Assembly: GCA_003609755.1 (NCBI GenBank)
Contig: AP017992.1
Coordinates: 1-64,000, forward strand
Source: Planktothrix agardhii NIES-204
GTDB taxonomy: Bacteria; Cyanobacteriota; Cyanobacteriia; Cyanobacteriales; Microcoleaceae
Reading direction: 5' to 3'
DNA: 64,000 bases
The position numbers and the translations under genes are program-made. The notes under the pieces are model-generated. The model had not been told where the DNA came from. It saw only the letters and a program-made list of their open reading frames with translations, and did no database searches. Shown piece after piece: positions 7,887-15,314 of this stretch; the first letter of the stretch is position 1; each line of letters opens with the position of its first letter.

Positions 7887-9998
7887 ATGTTTTTAAACGA
7901 CGTTAACCACATTCTAATCGGGGTTCCCAGTAGCGGTAAATCAACCTTTGCTCAACATTTAGCCCAGTTAGATCAACGCTATTGTATCGTTTCTACCGAT
8001 GATGTTCGTCGAGATTTGTTTGGAGATGAAAGTATCCAGGGAGACTGGAAGCAGATTGAAATTGAAGTGCTAAACCAGATTAAAAATGCGATCGCTTCTG
8101 GAAAACTAATTATATATGACGCCACAAATGTTAAACGAGCTTGGCGACTGAATTTTTTACAGAAAATAGCCATTACTTTAGAAAAACATTCAACTTGGAT
8201 GGGTTGGCATTTAACAACCCCCATAGAAACCTGCAAACAGTGGAACCAAAACCGTCCCCGTCAAGTTCCTAATGCTATCATTGATCAATTTACTCAATTT
8301 CTGACTATTTTTCCGCCCGATATTACAGAAGGATTTATTGGTATTCAACAAATTAATATTGCCGAATTATCCTTAACCTTATCCGAAATTCAGGAGATTT
8401 TAACAGGGTTCTCTCGTTCTTATCAAACTCGCCAAAGTCGAACCGCTAACTATACCCTCCATCCCTATTCTCGATTAGTAGATTTTGAACGATTAATTTT
8501 TTTAATTTCCCTGATCATCCAATATCCAGGGTTGGGTGAACTGCACGAAACCGCACCCCATAAACTACAAGAAATTTTTGATAGAGTTCCTCCCTTTAAC
8601 ACAGAACTTGAAGAAATTTGTGGAGTAATAGCCTATCTGAAAGGAGAAGTATATAGTAACCCAGAAGCAATTCAGAAAGATTTATTATTCTTAGAACAGA
8701 ATGGATTTTTAGGAATCTTAAACTCAAAAGCTAATTTACAATTAGAATTATTATCAGAAAGAGAAATTGCTCAACTGAAAACTCAAAACACAGCTTGGCA
8801 TCGCTATTCTGATTTAGAACCATTTGAACGGTTAATGAAAGTAATTCGGTATATTGCTCATCATCCTTTTCAAACCAATACAAAAGTTGAAACAGATTCA
8901 AGTTCTAAACGAAAAACTCAAAAAGATTTAATCGAAGAACTCCAAACTGAAGCTAATCTTATTGGTCATTCCTTAGATAGCTTACAGCGAGATATAGAAA
9001 AGGTTTTAAAACCCTATGGAATTTTACCCCAGTTTAGTTTAAAACGGGGGTATTTTATGGGAACAGGTATTTTTTCTGAGCTTGAATTAAAAAAACTCTA
9101 TGGATTATTACAGTCTCAAAAGTTCCATTTCGATGATCCGGTTGCAGTGGAAATGATACAATTGTTTCAAAACCGAATTGAGTCCAGTCGTTTACTAGAG
9201 TTAGAAACCGTTTATCCCACTAGAGTTATTGGAAACCGAGGAATAGTTAACCCCAATACTTTACCCTCATCTGCTTTATTAAGAAACTTAGAACAGCTAG
9301 AAACAGCAATTGTAGAAGGGCAGTTATTAGAATTTCAATTCTTTAGAGATAGTGGACGCTTTCCAGGTCAAAACCTAGAAGGTTTTACCGCTTACCCGTT
9401 GCAAGTTGTGTTTCATAATATTGCTTGGTATTTAGGTTATGAAATCCAAGATAAACATCGTCAAGGACTTATCAGCTTTGAACGCTTGGATCGTTTATCC
9501 CTAGCCAAAATTAAAGATAAATCTCGTTCTTTTGAAGAACAGCAAGCCGCTTTAGAAAAACTAACAGATCTTTATAAAGCTAGTGTGGGAATTTACTTAG
9601 GAAAAAGTGTAGAAGAACAGCAGAAATTTTTGAGTACGGATTTAAAGGAACGGAAGTTAGTTGAAATTCAAGTAGAACTGTGGATGACGGATCAAATCTT
9701 TAAGTTTATTAGTGAAGGAAATCAACGCTTTCACCGCAGTCAAATGAAAATGTCTCGTCGTCCTTATAAACTAGCAACAGAAACAGATAAAACTCTATTT
9801 TCTCTAAAACCCAGTTCCGACCCAAAATTTCCTAATCGTTTTCGGGTGACTTTACCCTGTTGGTCATTGGATGATATTGATTTAAAACGTTGGATTTTAG
9901 GATTTGGTAGACAGGTGAAAGTTGTTAACCCTGAGAAATTAATTATATTAATTCAGGAAGAAGGAACAGCGATTGCAGAAAATTACAAAAATCATTAA
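7887..9998 (+). CDS. P-loop kinase fused to a WYL-domain regulator (CRISPR-associated, TIGR03985-like)
   Basis: This 703-residue fusion begins with a P-loop kinase of the polynucleotide-kinase-like AAA_33 type: Walker A GVPSSGKST at residues 12-20, STDDVRRDLFG near 36-46 and IIYDATNVKR near 74-83. The middle is mostly helical and includes a winged-helix-like segment (HSLDSLQRDIEKVLKPYGI, about 355-385). The C-terminal part contains a WYL-like domain (about 475-540, with YPLQVVFHNIAWYLGYEI). WYL domains bind nucleic acid or nucleotide-like ligands and often regulate CRISPR and other defence loci. I recall a cyanobacterial CRISPR-associated family of this size, TIGR03985, but could not verify that. 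The gene stands alone downstream of array 1. It could regulate the arrays or process RNA ends. Confidence 0.75.
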   Translation: MFLNDVNHILIGVPSSGKSTFAQHLAQLDQRYCIVSTDDVRRDLFGDESIQGDWKQIEIEVLNQIKNAIASGKLIIYDATNVKRAWRLNFLQKIAITLEKHSTWMGWHLTTPIETCKQWNQNRPRQVPNAIIDQFTQFLTIFPPDITEGFIGIQQINIAELSLTLSEIQEILTGFSRSYQTRQSRTANYTLHPYSRLVDFERLIFLISLIIQYPGLGELHETAPHKLQEIFDRVPPFNTELEEICGVIAYLKGEVYSNPEAIQKDLLFLEQNGFLGILNSKANLQLELLSEREIAQLKTQNTAWHRYSDLEPFERLMKVIRYIAHHPFQTNTKVETDSSSKRKTQKDLIEELQTEANLIGHSLDSLQRDIEKVLKPYGILPQFSLKRGYFMGTGIFSELELKKLYGLLQSQKFHFDDPVAVEMIQLFQNRIESSRLLELETVYPTRVIGNRGIVNPNTLPSSALLRNLEQLETAIVEGQLLEFQFFRDSGRFPGQNLEGFTAYPLQVVFHNIAWYLGYEIQDKHRQGLISFERLDRLSLAKIKDKSRSFEEQQAALEKLTDLYKASVGIYLGKSVEEQQKFLSTDLKERKLVEIQVELWMTDQIFKFISEGNQRFHRSQMKMSRRPYKLATETDKTLFSLKPSSDPKFPNRFRVTLPCWSLDDIDLKRWILGFGRQVKVVNPEKLIILIQEEGTAIAENYKNH

Positions 9999-10027
9999 AC
10001 ATCAAAAATGTTTATTTTCCCTACCCC

Positions 10028-10056
10028 TTGACAAATCGGAAACAGCCTCTTATATT
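10028..10056 (+). promoter_or_regulatory. Sigma70-type promoter for the unknown module
   Basis: TTGACA at 10028-10033 and TATATT at 10051-10056 are separated by exactly 17 bp, close to the bacterial consensus. Transcription from about 10063 would give a leader of about 110 nt containing small hairpins (for example CCCTTCT/AGAAGGG near 10132-10147) before the ATG at 10175. Confidence 0.65.
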
Positions 10057-10174
10057 CGGAGATAGGCATCAAGCCTAACCGCATAACCCAAATCCCAAAC
10101 GCCACTTTTTTTCGGCAGGGATAAGCCGAAACCCTTCTCCAGAAGGGGACACACTACAAAGGGGGTTGCGGAAG

Positions 10175-10627
10175 ATGAAATATCAACATAGTGATGCTGT
10201 TGCGATCGCTCAAATTCAAAACAGCCTGTTCGCTCAATATCCAGAACTGCAACAACTGCTCAATACTGTAAATGGTTTCGACTGTCAGATTCAAGTTCTG
10301 AATCGTTCCGTGTCCGTGATCGTCCCAACCACCGTTGATGCTAATGTCCCGGCGGATACTTCCTTCCATGTTGAACAAACAAAACAGTTCATGGCGGAAT
10401 TGTTCGGGGGGACAAGTGTGTCTGAACAAGAAGGATTCTACAAGAGTTCCCAATGGGGAATGATTCGAGAAAAAAGTGTGGTTGTGCGTTCCTACACCAC
10501 CACAGCAACGTTAGAGCAACATTTCCCCTTGTTGCTTTGCTTCGTGCGCTACCTGCAAATTCAATTGCGACAAGAAACCATGGGAGTTGAAATGGATGAC
10601 AAATTCCTAATGATTCAGTTTACTTAA
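10175..10627 (+). CDS. Conserved-looking unknown protein, 150 residues
   Basis: This soluble alpha/beta protein has no signal or membrane segment. I chose ATG 10175 because AAAGGGGG lies about ten bases upstream; the TTG at 10166 overlaps that ribosome-binding site. The C-terminal half has regularly spaced motifs (KQFMAELFGGTSVSEQEGF, SQWGMIREKSVVVRSYTT, FVRYLQIQLRQETMGVEM) typical of a compact conserved domain. I cannot assign a family. It has its own promoter and leader and is followed by two larger unknown genes in the same direction, with which it may form a module. Confidence 0.7.
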   Translation: MKYQHSDAVAIAQIQNSLFAQYPELQQLLNTVNGFDCQIQVLNRSVSVIVPTTVDANVPADTSFHVEQTKQFMAELFGGTSVSEQEGFYKSSQWGMIREKSVVVRSYTTTATLEQHFPLLLCFVRYLQIQLRQETMGVEMDDKFLMIQFT

Positions 10628-10707
10628 ACTGAATTTAAAGATAGGTTAGTTGAGATCTAGGTTGCAGAATCAGATTTCAATTAACCTAATTTCAATAAAA
10701 TTAAGGG

Positions 10708-10735
10708 TTGACAAATGCTCTAAATCTGCTAAGAT
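10708..10735 (+). promoter_or_regulatory. Promoter upstream of the membrane gene
   Basis: TTGACA at 10708-10713 is followed 16 bp later by TAAGAT at 10730-10735. The 120-nt untranslated leader to ATG 10859 is AT-rich with an eight-T run near 10791-10798. AAGGGTAG before the start could act as a ribosome-binding site. Confidence 0.5.
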
Positions 10736-10858
10736 AATCTCAGTTCAATCAAAACTAAATATCTGGTCACACCTCAAGGTTTTAGGCAATTTTTTTTCCT
10801 GAATCGAAGTTCAACTTAGAACTCGGTTTGGGGCTTAAAAAACTAAAGGGTAGCCAGT

Positions 10859-12085
10859 ATGAACTTCCAAAAACCTGCTTCTCAATCGGTTAACAATTCA
10901 GTAAACACCTCTAAAAAGGTTCAAGATTTACTCCTTTACATTGAGCAAAGCCCTGAATCTGCCCAATTAGTTGAAGAAGCGAAAAATCCTGCTAAAAATA
11001 CCCAAAATCAAGAACCGAAACAAGGGCTAATTGAGAAGTTGTTGGGATTAGTAATTGCTGATCCTAAAGACTTTCATGGTCGTGCCATCGTCTCAGAAAA
11101 TTTGGCAAAAGATAGCCAATATACGGCCGCTTTAGTGTCCATCAGCAGCTTGCTCAATGCGGCGACTAACTTTCCCCTGCTCTACTTTGCCTTTAAAGAT
11201 TTGGGAATCCTTGCAGTTCCGATGACGGTGCTGGCTAATGCTCTGATTCTCAAATATACCAACGATTCAGCCGTGGCGACATCTGCGCGTAAACCTCACA
11301 GTCGCTCTTGGTCAAATTGGGCGATCACAGCCATGCTCAGTCTCAACGCTCTCCAGTCTATCGTGGCTGGAGTAGGAACAGAATTGCTACTCAATTCATC
11401 CGGTTTAAGCCAACTTAAAGCCCAGGAATTAATCAAAGAACAAATTAACCGTGTAGAAACCCTCAAACAAATTGATAGCCCTCAATATAAAGATGCTTTA
11501 ACACGATGCGAAAGTGGAGAAAAAGAGTTAAGCCAACTGGATAAAAGTCACCCCCGATGGCAGTCGCTTTTCGTGCAATTGTATGGGACATGGGAACAGC
11601 GCGATCGCAACTGGGAAAACGTCCCCTTAGAACAATTGCCCTTGTGTCCTCAAGTCGAACAGTTACGGGAAGACGCTTACCAAGCTTATGAAACCGCTAA
11701 AGAACAACTGCAACAGTCTCTAACAGTCCGTGCCACGATGGGTAATGACTTGGCATTTCTGCAACAAAAAATGCCTCTGGTTTATACCCAACACTTCACC
11801 CCATCCGGTGAACTGTCCTCTGGACTCGAAGCCTCTCGGTTAGCAATTCTCAGTTTCATCGCTAAATTGACCCAGGGAGACTGGTCAGGATTAGGATTTC
11901 CTCTGTTCTTCCTGCTGCTATCCCTGATCACTAGCGGTTGTGCCTGTGTGATCACCATTGCCCTCAGCTATCGCCAAGATACCCAAAAATCCTTCAGTGA
12001 AGCGGTTCAACTCCAGCGAGATATCTGGTTAGAAACCCAGCGTCGAGAACTGATGGCTCAACAACATAAGGATCTGAAGGATTAA
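10859..12085 (+). CDS. Multipass membrane protein of unknown function with coiled-coil loop
   Basis: This 408-residue protein has a disordered N-terminus of about 60 residues. Hydrophobic segments follow at roughly 88-132 (two helices) and 152-178, then a long charged, partly coiled-coil region (about 185-325) and a final hydrophobic helix near 345-370 (GFPLFFLLLSLITSGCACVITI). The C-terminal tail is amphipathic and charged. No catalytic motif is visible. The layout, membrane anchors around a large coiled-coil loop, could be a scaffold or a sensor. Its neighbours on either side are also unknown cyanobacterial proteins. Membrane proteins are a recurrent partner of type III CRISPR loci, but a link here is only positional. 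Confidence 0.7.
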   Translation: MNFQKPASQSVNNSVNTSKKVQDLLLYIEQSPESAQLVEEAKNPAKNTQNQEPKQGLIEKLLGLVIADPKDFHGRAIVSENLAKDSQYTAALVSISSLLNAATNFPLLYFAFKDLGILAVPMTVLANALILKYTNDSAVATSARKPHSRSWSNWAITAMLSLNALQSIVAGVGTELLLNSSGLSQLKAQELIKEQINRVETLKQIDSPQYKDALTRCESGEKELSQLDKSHPRWQSLFVQLYGTWEQRDRNWENVPLEQLPLCPQVEQLREDAYQAYETAKEQLQQSLTVRATMGNDLAFLQQKMPLVYTQHFTPSGELSSGLEASRLAILSFIAKLTQGDWSGLGFPLFFLLLSLITSGCACVITIALSYRQDTQKSFSEAVQLQRDIWLETQRRELMAQQHKDLKD

Positions 12086-12158
12086 ATCTCTCCTCCACGT
12101 CCTGTAAAGGCATTCCACAAAGTTCCTCACCCACTCAGCAACCCTTGGAGATTCAACC

Positions 12159-12935
12159 ATGAACGGACAAAACTCAACTTCCCTCAATGGCATTGCTCAC
12201 GTTCCTAACTCCACAACATCTCCTCTCATTCCTCTACTATCAACCGCTCAAGCTGCGGAAGAGTCACCTGACCAGTACCAGATGCGGTTATTAAGTTTAT
12301 GGATCAATGAAGTGAAGCAAACCGGACGAATTGACTATCCTGAGTTAGTGCAACTCCTTGATCAAGTGCATGAAGTGGAAAATGCGACGGATGGGGCGGT
12401 GTTGATGCAGCAGCAGTGCGATGTTCTGGTGCAAAACTTGAAACGAGCGCAAACCCATATCCGCGAAGCGGCTCAAGAGATTCAGTTTCACCTTAATGAA
12501 TTGGCAGGTGCTTTAAAAGACGGGACTTTAAGCAATACAGAAGAAAAAGAGTTGCGATCGCTGATTCGAGAAAAAACCCAACAGTTTCTACAAGGCGTGG
12601 AATACCTGCTCGATGTTACTCAACATCATGTCTATCAACCTTCCCAACCCTGGAAAAAGTGGATGCGCCGCACAGAAGACACTGAAGCCGAAACAGTCCG
12701 TAAATGGATGAATGACCTCAACTACATTCGTCAGTACATCGCACAACAGGCTCAGGTTGGGGTTTTAGCCGGAAACTTCCCAACGGGAAATTCCAAAACT
12801 CCTGACTTCCGGCGACTCCATAAATACTTGGAAAATGCACCCGGTTTTGGAGATTTGTTAGGTAACTTTGTGCAACGGGCTTTAAGCCATAAAGTTGCGG
12901 GGGGAGGTAAGTTTGGAATTCCTAAAGGGTACTAG
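12159..12935 (+). CDS. Helical unknown protein, 258 residues
   Basis: This is a soluble, strongly helical protein. Residues 60-190 are rich in Gln, Glu and Leu (for example ELVQLLDQVHEVENATDG, QTHIREAAQEIQFHLNEL, LRSLIREKTQQFLQGVEYL). The C-terminus is Gly-rich (KVAGGGKFGIPKGY). GGAG lies a few bases before the ATG. It lies 73 bp after the membrane-protein gene in the same direction, so co-transcription is plausible. No known domain was recognised. Confidence 0.65.
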   Translation: MNGQNSTSLNGIAHVPNSTTSPLIPLLSTAQAAEESPDQYQMRLLSLWINEVKQTGRIDYPELVQLLDQVHEVENATDGAVLMQQQCDVLVQNLKRAQTHIREAAQEIQFHLNELAGALKDGTLSNTEEKELRSLIREKTQQFLQGVEYLLDVTQHHVYQPSQPWKKWMRRTEDTEAETVRKWMNDLNYIRQYIAQQAQVGVLAGNFPTGNSKTPDFRRLHKYLENAPGFGDLLGNFVQRALSHKVAGGGKFGIPKGY

Positions 12936-12979
12936 AAGCAAGGCAAAAGGCAGATTTAAACATTAAACAGGAGAAAATA

Positions 12980-13429
12980 ATGGCTAAATTTATGGATTAT
13001 GTTAATAACGGTGAACGGCTTTCTACACAAAAGTTTCAGGATGAATATGCCAGAGGACGGCGAGATTTTAGCTATACAAATTTGACTGAAATTAAGTTAC
13101 CGGGGATGAATTTATGCGAGATTGACTTACGCCGTGCAGTTCTGTACAAAGCTAATTTGCAAGGTGCCAATTTAAGCCAAGCCGACTTAGAAGGAGCGAA
13201 TCTCAGCTATGCTAACCTCAGTGATGCTAATCTGAGTTGGGCAAATTTGAGTGGTACAAATCTGGCCCATACAAAGTTACATCATACTAACCTCAGTTGG
13301 GCTGATTTGGATGCTGCTAATCCTGAACACGCTCAATTAAAGTTAACAACAATTACGGCAGTACGTCTTCCTTGGGGAGTGTACATTATCAGTCATAAAA
13401 AAGCGAGAAAGGAATTTAACGAGAATTAA
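12980..13429 (+). CDS. Pentapeptide-repeat protein
   Basis: This 149-residue protein has an A(D/N)LXX-type pentapeptide solenoid spanning about residues 35-120 (for example ANLQGANLSQADLEGANL). Each five-residue unit forms one side of a right-handed quadrilateral beta helix. The C-terminal 30 residues are non-repeat and basic. Pentapeptide proteins are abundant in cyanobacteria and mostly of unknown role. Some mimic DNA. AGGAG before ATG 12980 supports the start. Confidence 0.9.
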   Translation: MAKFMDYVNNGERLSTQKFQDEYARGRRDFSYTNLTEIKLPGMNLCEIDLRRAVLYKANLQGANLSQADLEGANLSYANLSDANLSWANLSGTNLAHTKLHHTNLSWADLDAANPEHAQLKLTTITAVRLPWGVYIISHKKARKEFNEN

Positions 13430-13441
13430 AACATAAAAACT

Positions 13442-13458
13442 CTCCCCAAAATGGGGAG
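13442..13458 (+). terminator. Hairpin after the pentapeptide gene
   Basis: CTCCCC and GGGGAG pair around AAAAT directly after the pentapeptide gene. The following U-run is weak (GGGTTAAG), so termination is plausible but not certain. Confidence 0.45.
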
Positions 13459-13519
13459 GGTTAAGCTGTTACCCATTTACACTGAATAACCTATTACAGC
13501 TTAACAGTCATTTTGAATA

Positions 13520-13942
13520 CTAGGTATGTTGTTGCGCTTCAGCGCGAAAAAACTTATTGGCGCTAAAGCGCAATAACGTACTTTTGAAATGTACCATTTT
13601 ATTGTGGAGTTTTGCCCAAGTAATTGATTCTGCGATCGCCCGCACAAATTCAATATCTTGAGAACAAATTAACTGATGGGTTTGATATTTGAAGGGACGT
13701 GGGGGTGTAAGTTCTAAACTTCCTAACTGATCCCCATGAACATTAATATAATAGACAGGAATTTGGCGAGTTGCAATTAAAACTTGAGTTTTGCGGGAGA
13801 GGTTACAAATACCAAACAGAATAATTTGGGTAACTCGGTTAATGGGAACCCCTAAACACAACTGCTGTTTATGGAAAACTTGCAGGTAACGAGAATGCAC
13901 GTCAATACTGGAACCTGGATGAATGACATAAATTGTTGGCAT
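13520..13942 (-). pseudogene. cas1: cas1 N-terminal fragment
   Basis: About 125 residues match the N-terminal beta-rich domain of Cas1, the spacer-integration endonuclease: TIYVIHPGSSIDVHSRYLQV, VPINRVTQIILFGI, TRQIPVYYINVHGDQLGSLE and the helical AESITWAKLHNKMV. ATG 13942 is used; an upstream GTG is less likely. After about residue 120 the sequence leaves Cas1 and runs into the palindromic repeat at 13532-13573, which encodes a spurious tail. All catalytic residues (Glu, His, Asp of the C-terminal domain) are absent. A separate C-terminal cas1 fragment lies at 14665-15132 on the same strand but upstream of this one, so the two cannot be one interrupted gene. Confidence 0.85.
13532..13573. 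repeat. Palindromic repeat at the cas1 truncation point
   Basis: TTGCGCTTCAGCGCG and CGCTAAAGCGCAA form arms around AAAAAACTTATTGG, giving a 42-bp imperfect palindrome with GCGC subpalindromes in each arm. It lies exactly where the N-terminal cas1 fragment stops resembling Cas1. It could be a small dispersed repeat or MITE that mediated the deletion. Confidence 0.6.
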
Positions 13943-14166
13943 AAACACAATTTAACTCTAGGGTAAACTCAGGAAAAACGTAAACAGTAATTAGTTTTTA
14001 CGGTTTATTTTTTCCTTTGAGCTAATTTTTGCAGAGCTTTATATAGGTTTATATCTAGGTAAAATTAAGGTTTATATAAGTTTGTATATAAGTTATATAT
14101 CTTTCTTATTTTAATATATTTTTCAATATTTTTTTGAGTATATTTTCTTGATTTTATATCTAAAAA

Positions 14167-14194
14167 AGCCTCGGATATTTTAAAATCCAAGGCT
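14167..14194. other. Hairpin in the AT-rich flank of CRISPR array 2
   Basis: AGCCTCGGAT and ATCCAAGGCT can pair around ATTTTAAA, with A-rich and T-rich flanks on the two sides. It lies beyond the distal, degenerate repeat of array 2. It could terminate the minus-strand array transcript. The rest of 13950-14165 is very AT-rich with no gene. Confidence 0.45.
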
Positions 14195-14208
14195 GAGACT
14201 ATTTTTAA

Positions 14209-14455
14209 TTTTCCATTAATACGACTAATTTCTTAGTCTAAAATATTTTCTACCAACTATTAGGTAGTGAGGAGACAGTTTCCATTAATACGACTAATTT
14301 CTTAGTCTAAAGCAATTGCGAGAACAATGGACACCATCACATTTTGTTGTTTCCATTAATACGACTAATTTCTTAGTCTAAAGGATTATACTGGGTTCTT
14401 GGGGCACGATGCAGTATATTGTTTCCATTAATACGACTAATTTCTTAGTCTAAAG
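14209..14455 (-). CRISPR. CRISPR array 2: four 35-nt repeats, three spacers
   Basis: Repeats are at 14209, 14278, 14349 and 14421 and spacers are 34, 36 and 37 nt. Repeats begin GTTTCCATTAATACGAC and end TTAGTCTAAAG on the plus strand. On the minus strand they contain the perfect hairpin GACTAA-GAAA-TTAGTC and end TTAATGGAAAC, the same 3' end as array 1. The 14209 copy has altered first and last bases and is probably the leader-distal one, so transcription is inferred on the minus strand. The array sits between the two cas1 fragments. Confidence 0.95.
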
Positions 14456-14594
14456 TCTAGGCTCATAGAAGCCTTGCTCTGACTGGATTATAAACCCCTA
14501 AATCTGAGGGCGTCAAGTTTTGACTTCAATCCATACTATTTATTCTCAATAAACAACAATAAACGATCCTTGAAATCGATACAGAGAGGGCGAT

Positions 14595-14647
14595 CTGAGG
14601 GGGTCAACCCAAGAATGAGGATTTCAGCAATTCCCAGACCCCCTCAG
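14595..14647 (-). other. Perfect 11-bp inverted repeat between array 2 and the cas1 tail
   Basis: CTGAGGGGGTC at 14595-14605 pairs perfectly with GACCCCCTCAG at 14637-14647, immediately downstream of the cas1 C-terminal fragment on the minus strand. It lies in the presumed leader of array 2. It could end the cas1 transcript or be a leader element. The rest of 14456-14664 shows no gene. Confidence 0.45.
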
Positions 14648-14664
14648 AAACTTAACCTGTATCC

Positions 14665-15132
14665 TTAATTTTTCCAAATCATCGGGCGATAAACTTCCAC
14701 CTCTCCCATCAAAGCCGCAATATACTCTCGGACTTGTAACTCGATACAACGTCGTAAACTAACTTTGTATCCTGTTTGAGGATGAGTCACTTCAGAATAT
14801 AACTTTTCCTCCCAGTGTTTCAGGTACTTTTTGAGTGCATCCGGCTGAAGATAAACCCCACCCAATTCATCAGGAGACGTAAAATCTTCAAGCAATAAAA
14901 TTTTAGAATTGACTAAATAACTCACAAATGAGTCAACAATTTGAGCGCGAAACTCTTCCATCAAATCACTCACCAAAGCCGGATGATTGTCACGGGGAAC
15001 GTGCAAATTGCCAAAGTGAGTATGCAATCCTGCTAATTCAATAAAAGAACAAACATTTTGACTCAGTAACGTATAACCCAAACTCAATAAACTATTAATC
15101 GGATCAGTAGGAGACGGATGCAAACTTATCAA
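14665..15132 (-). pseudogene. cas1: cas1 C-terminal fragment
   Basis: About 150 residues match the C-terminal catalytic domain of Cas1: DPINSLLSLGYTLL, the HTHFGNLHVPRDNHPALVSD segment with the metal-binding His region, LMEEFRAQIVDS with the catalytic-site Glu/Asp neighbourhood, and the end GEVEVYRPMIWKN. The frame opens with a non-Cas1 stub (MISLHPSPT, TTG start). The preceding part of the domain and the whole N-terminal domain are missing. It is upstream of the N-terminal fragment on the same strand with array 2 between them, i.e. the halves are in permuted order. Both pieces look like the same cyanobacterial Cas1 type, but I cannot tell whether they come from one gene. Confidence 0.88.
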
Positions 15133-15232
15133 CAGTCATGCCATCCACACGATTCGCCAAGCCGCCCAAAGCCGTTCTAGGCTTAAAATCCATAGAAGGT
15201 TGTGTTTAAGTGCCTACAACTTGATTATCTGA

Positions 15233-15307
15233 AGCGTCTATGTTCTCCAAACTGATCCCCACAACTTTGATTCTGATAAAGATGGCATTGGCTGTGAAGG
15301 ACGTTAA
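15233..15307 (+). pseudogene. Remnant of an excalibur-domain protein
   Basis: A short plus-strand frame ends NFDSDKDGIGCEGR-stop. This carries the DxDxDGxxCE signature of excalibur calcium-binding domains, which often form the C-terminus of secreted nucleases. Only about 24 codons follow an in-frame stop, so this is at most the tail of a dead gene. The rest of 15133-15314 shows nothing. Confidence 0.35.
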
Positions 15308-15314
15308 TTCTATA

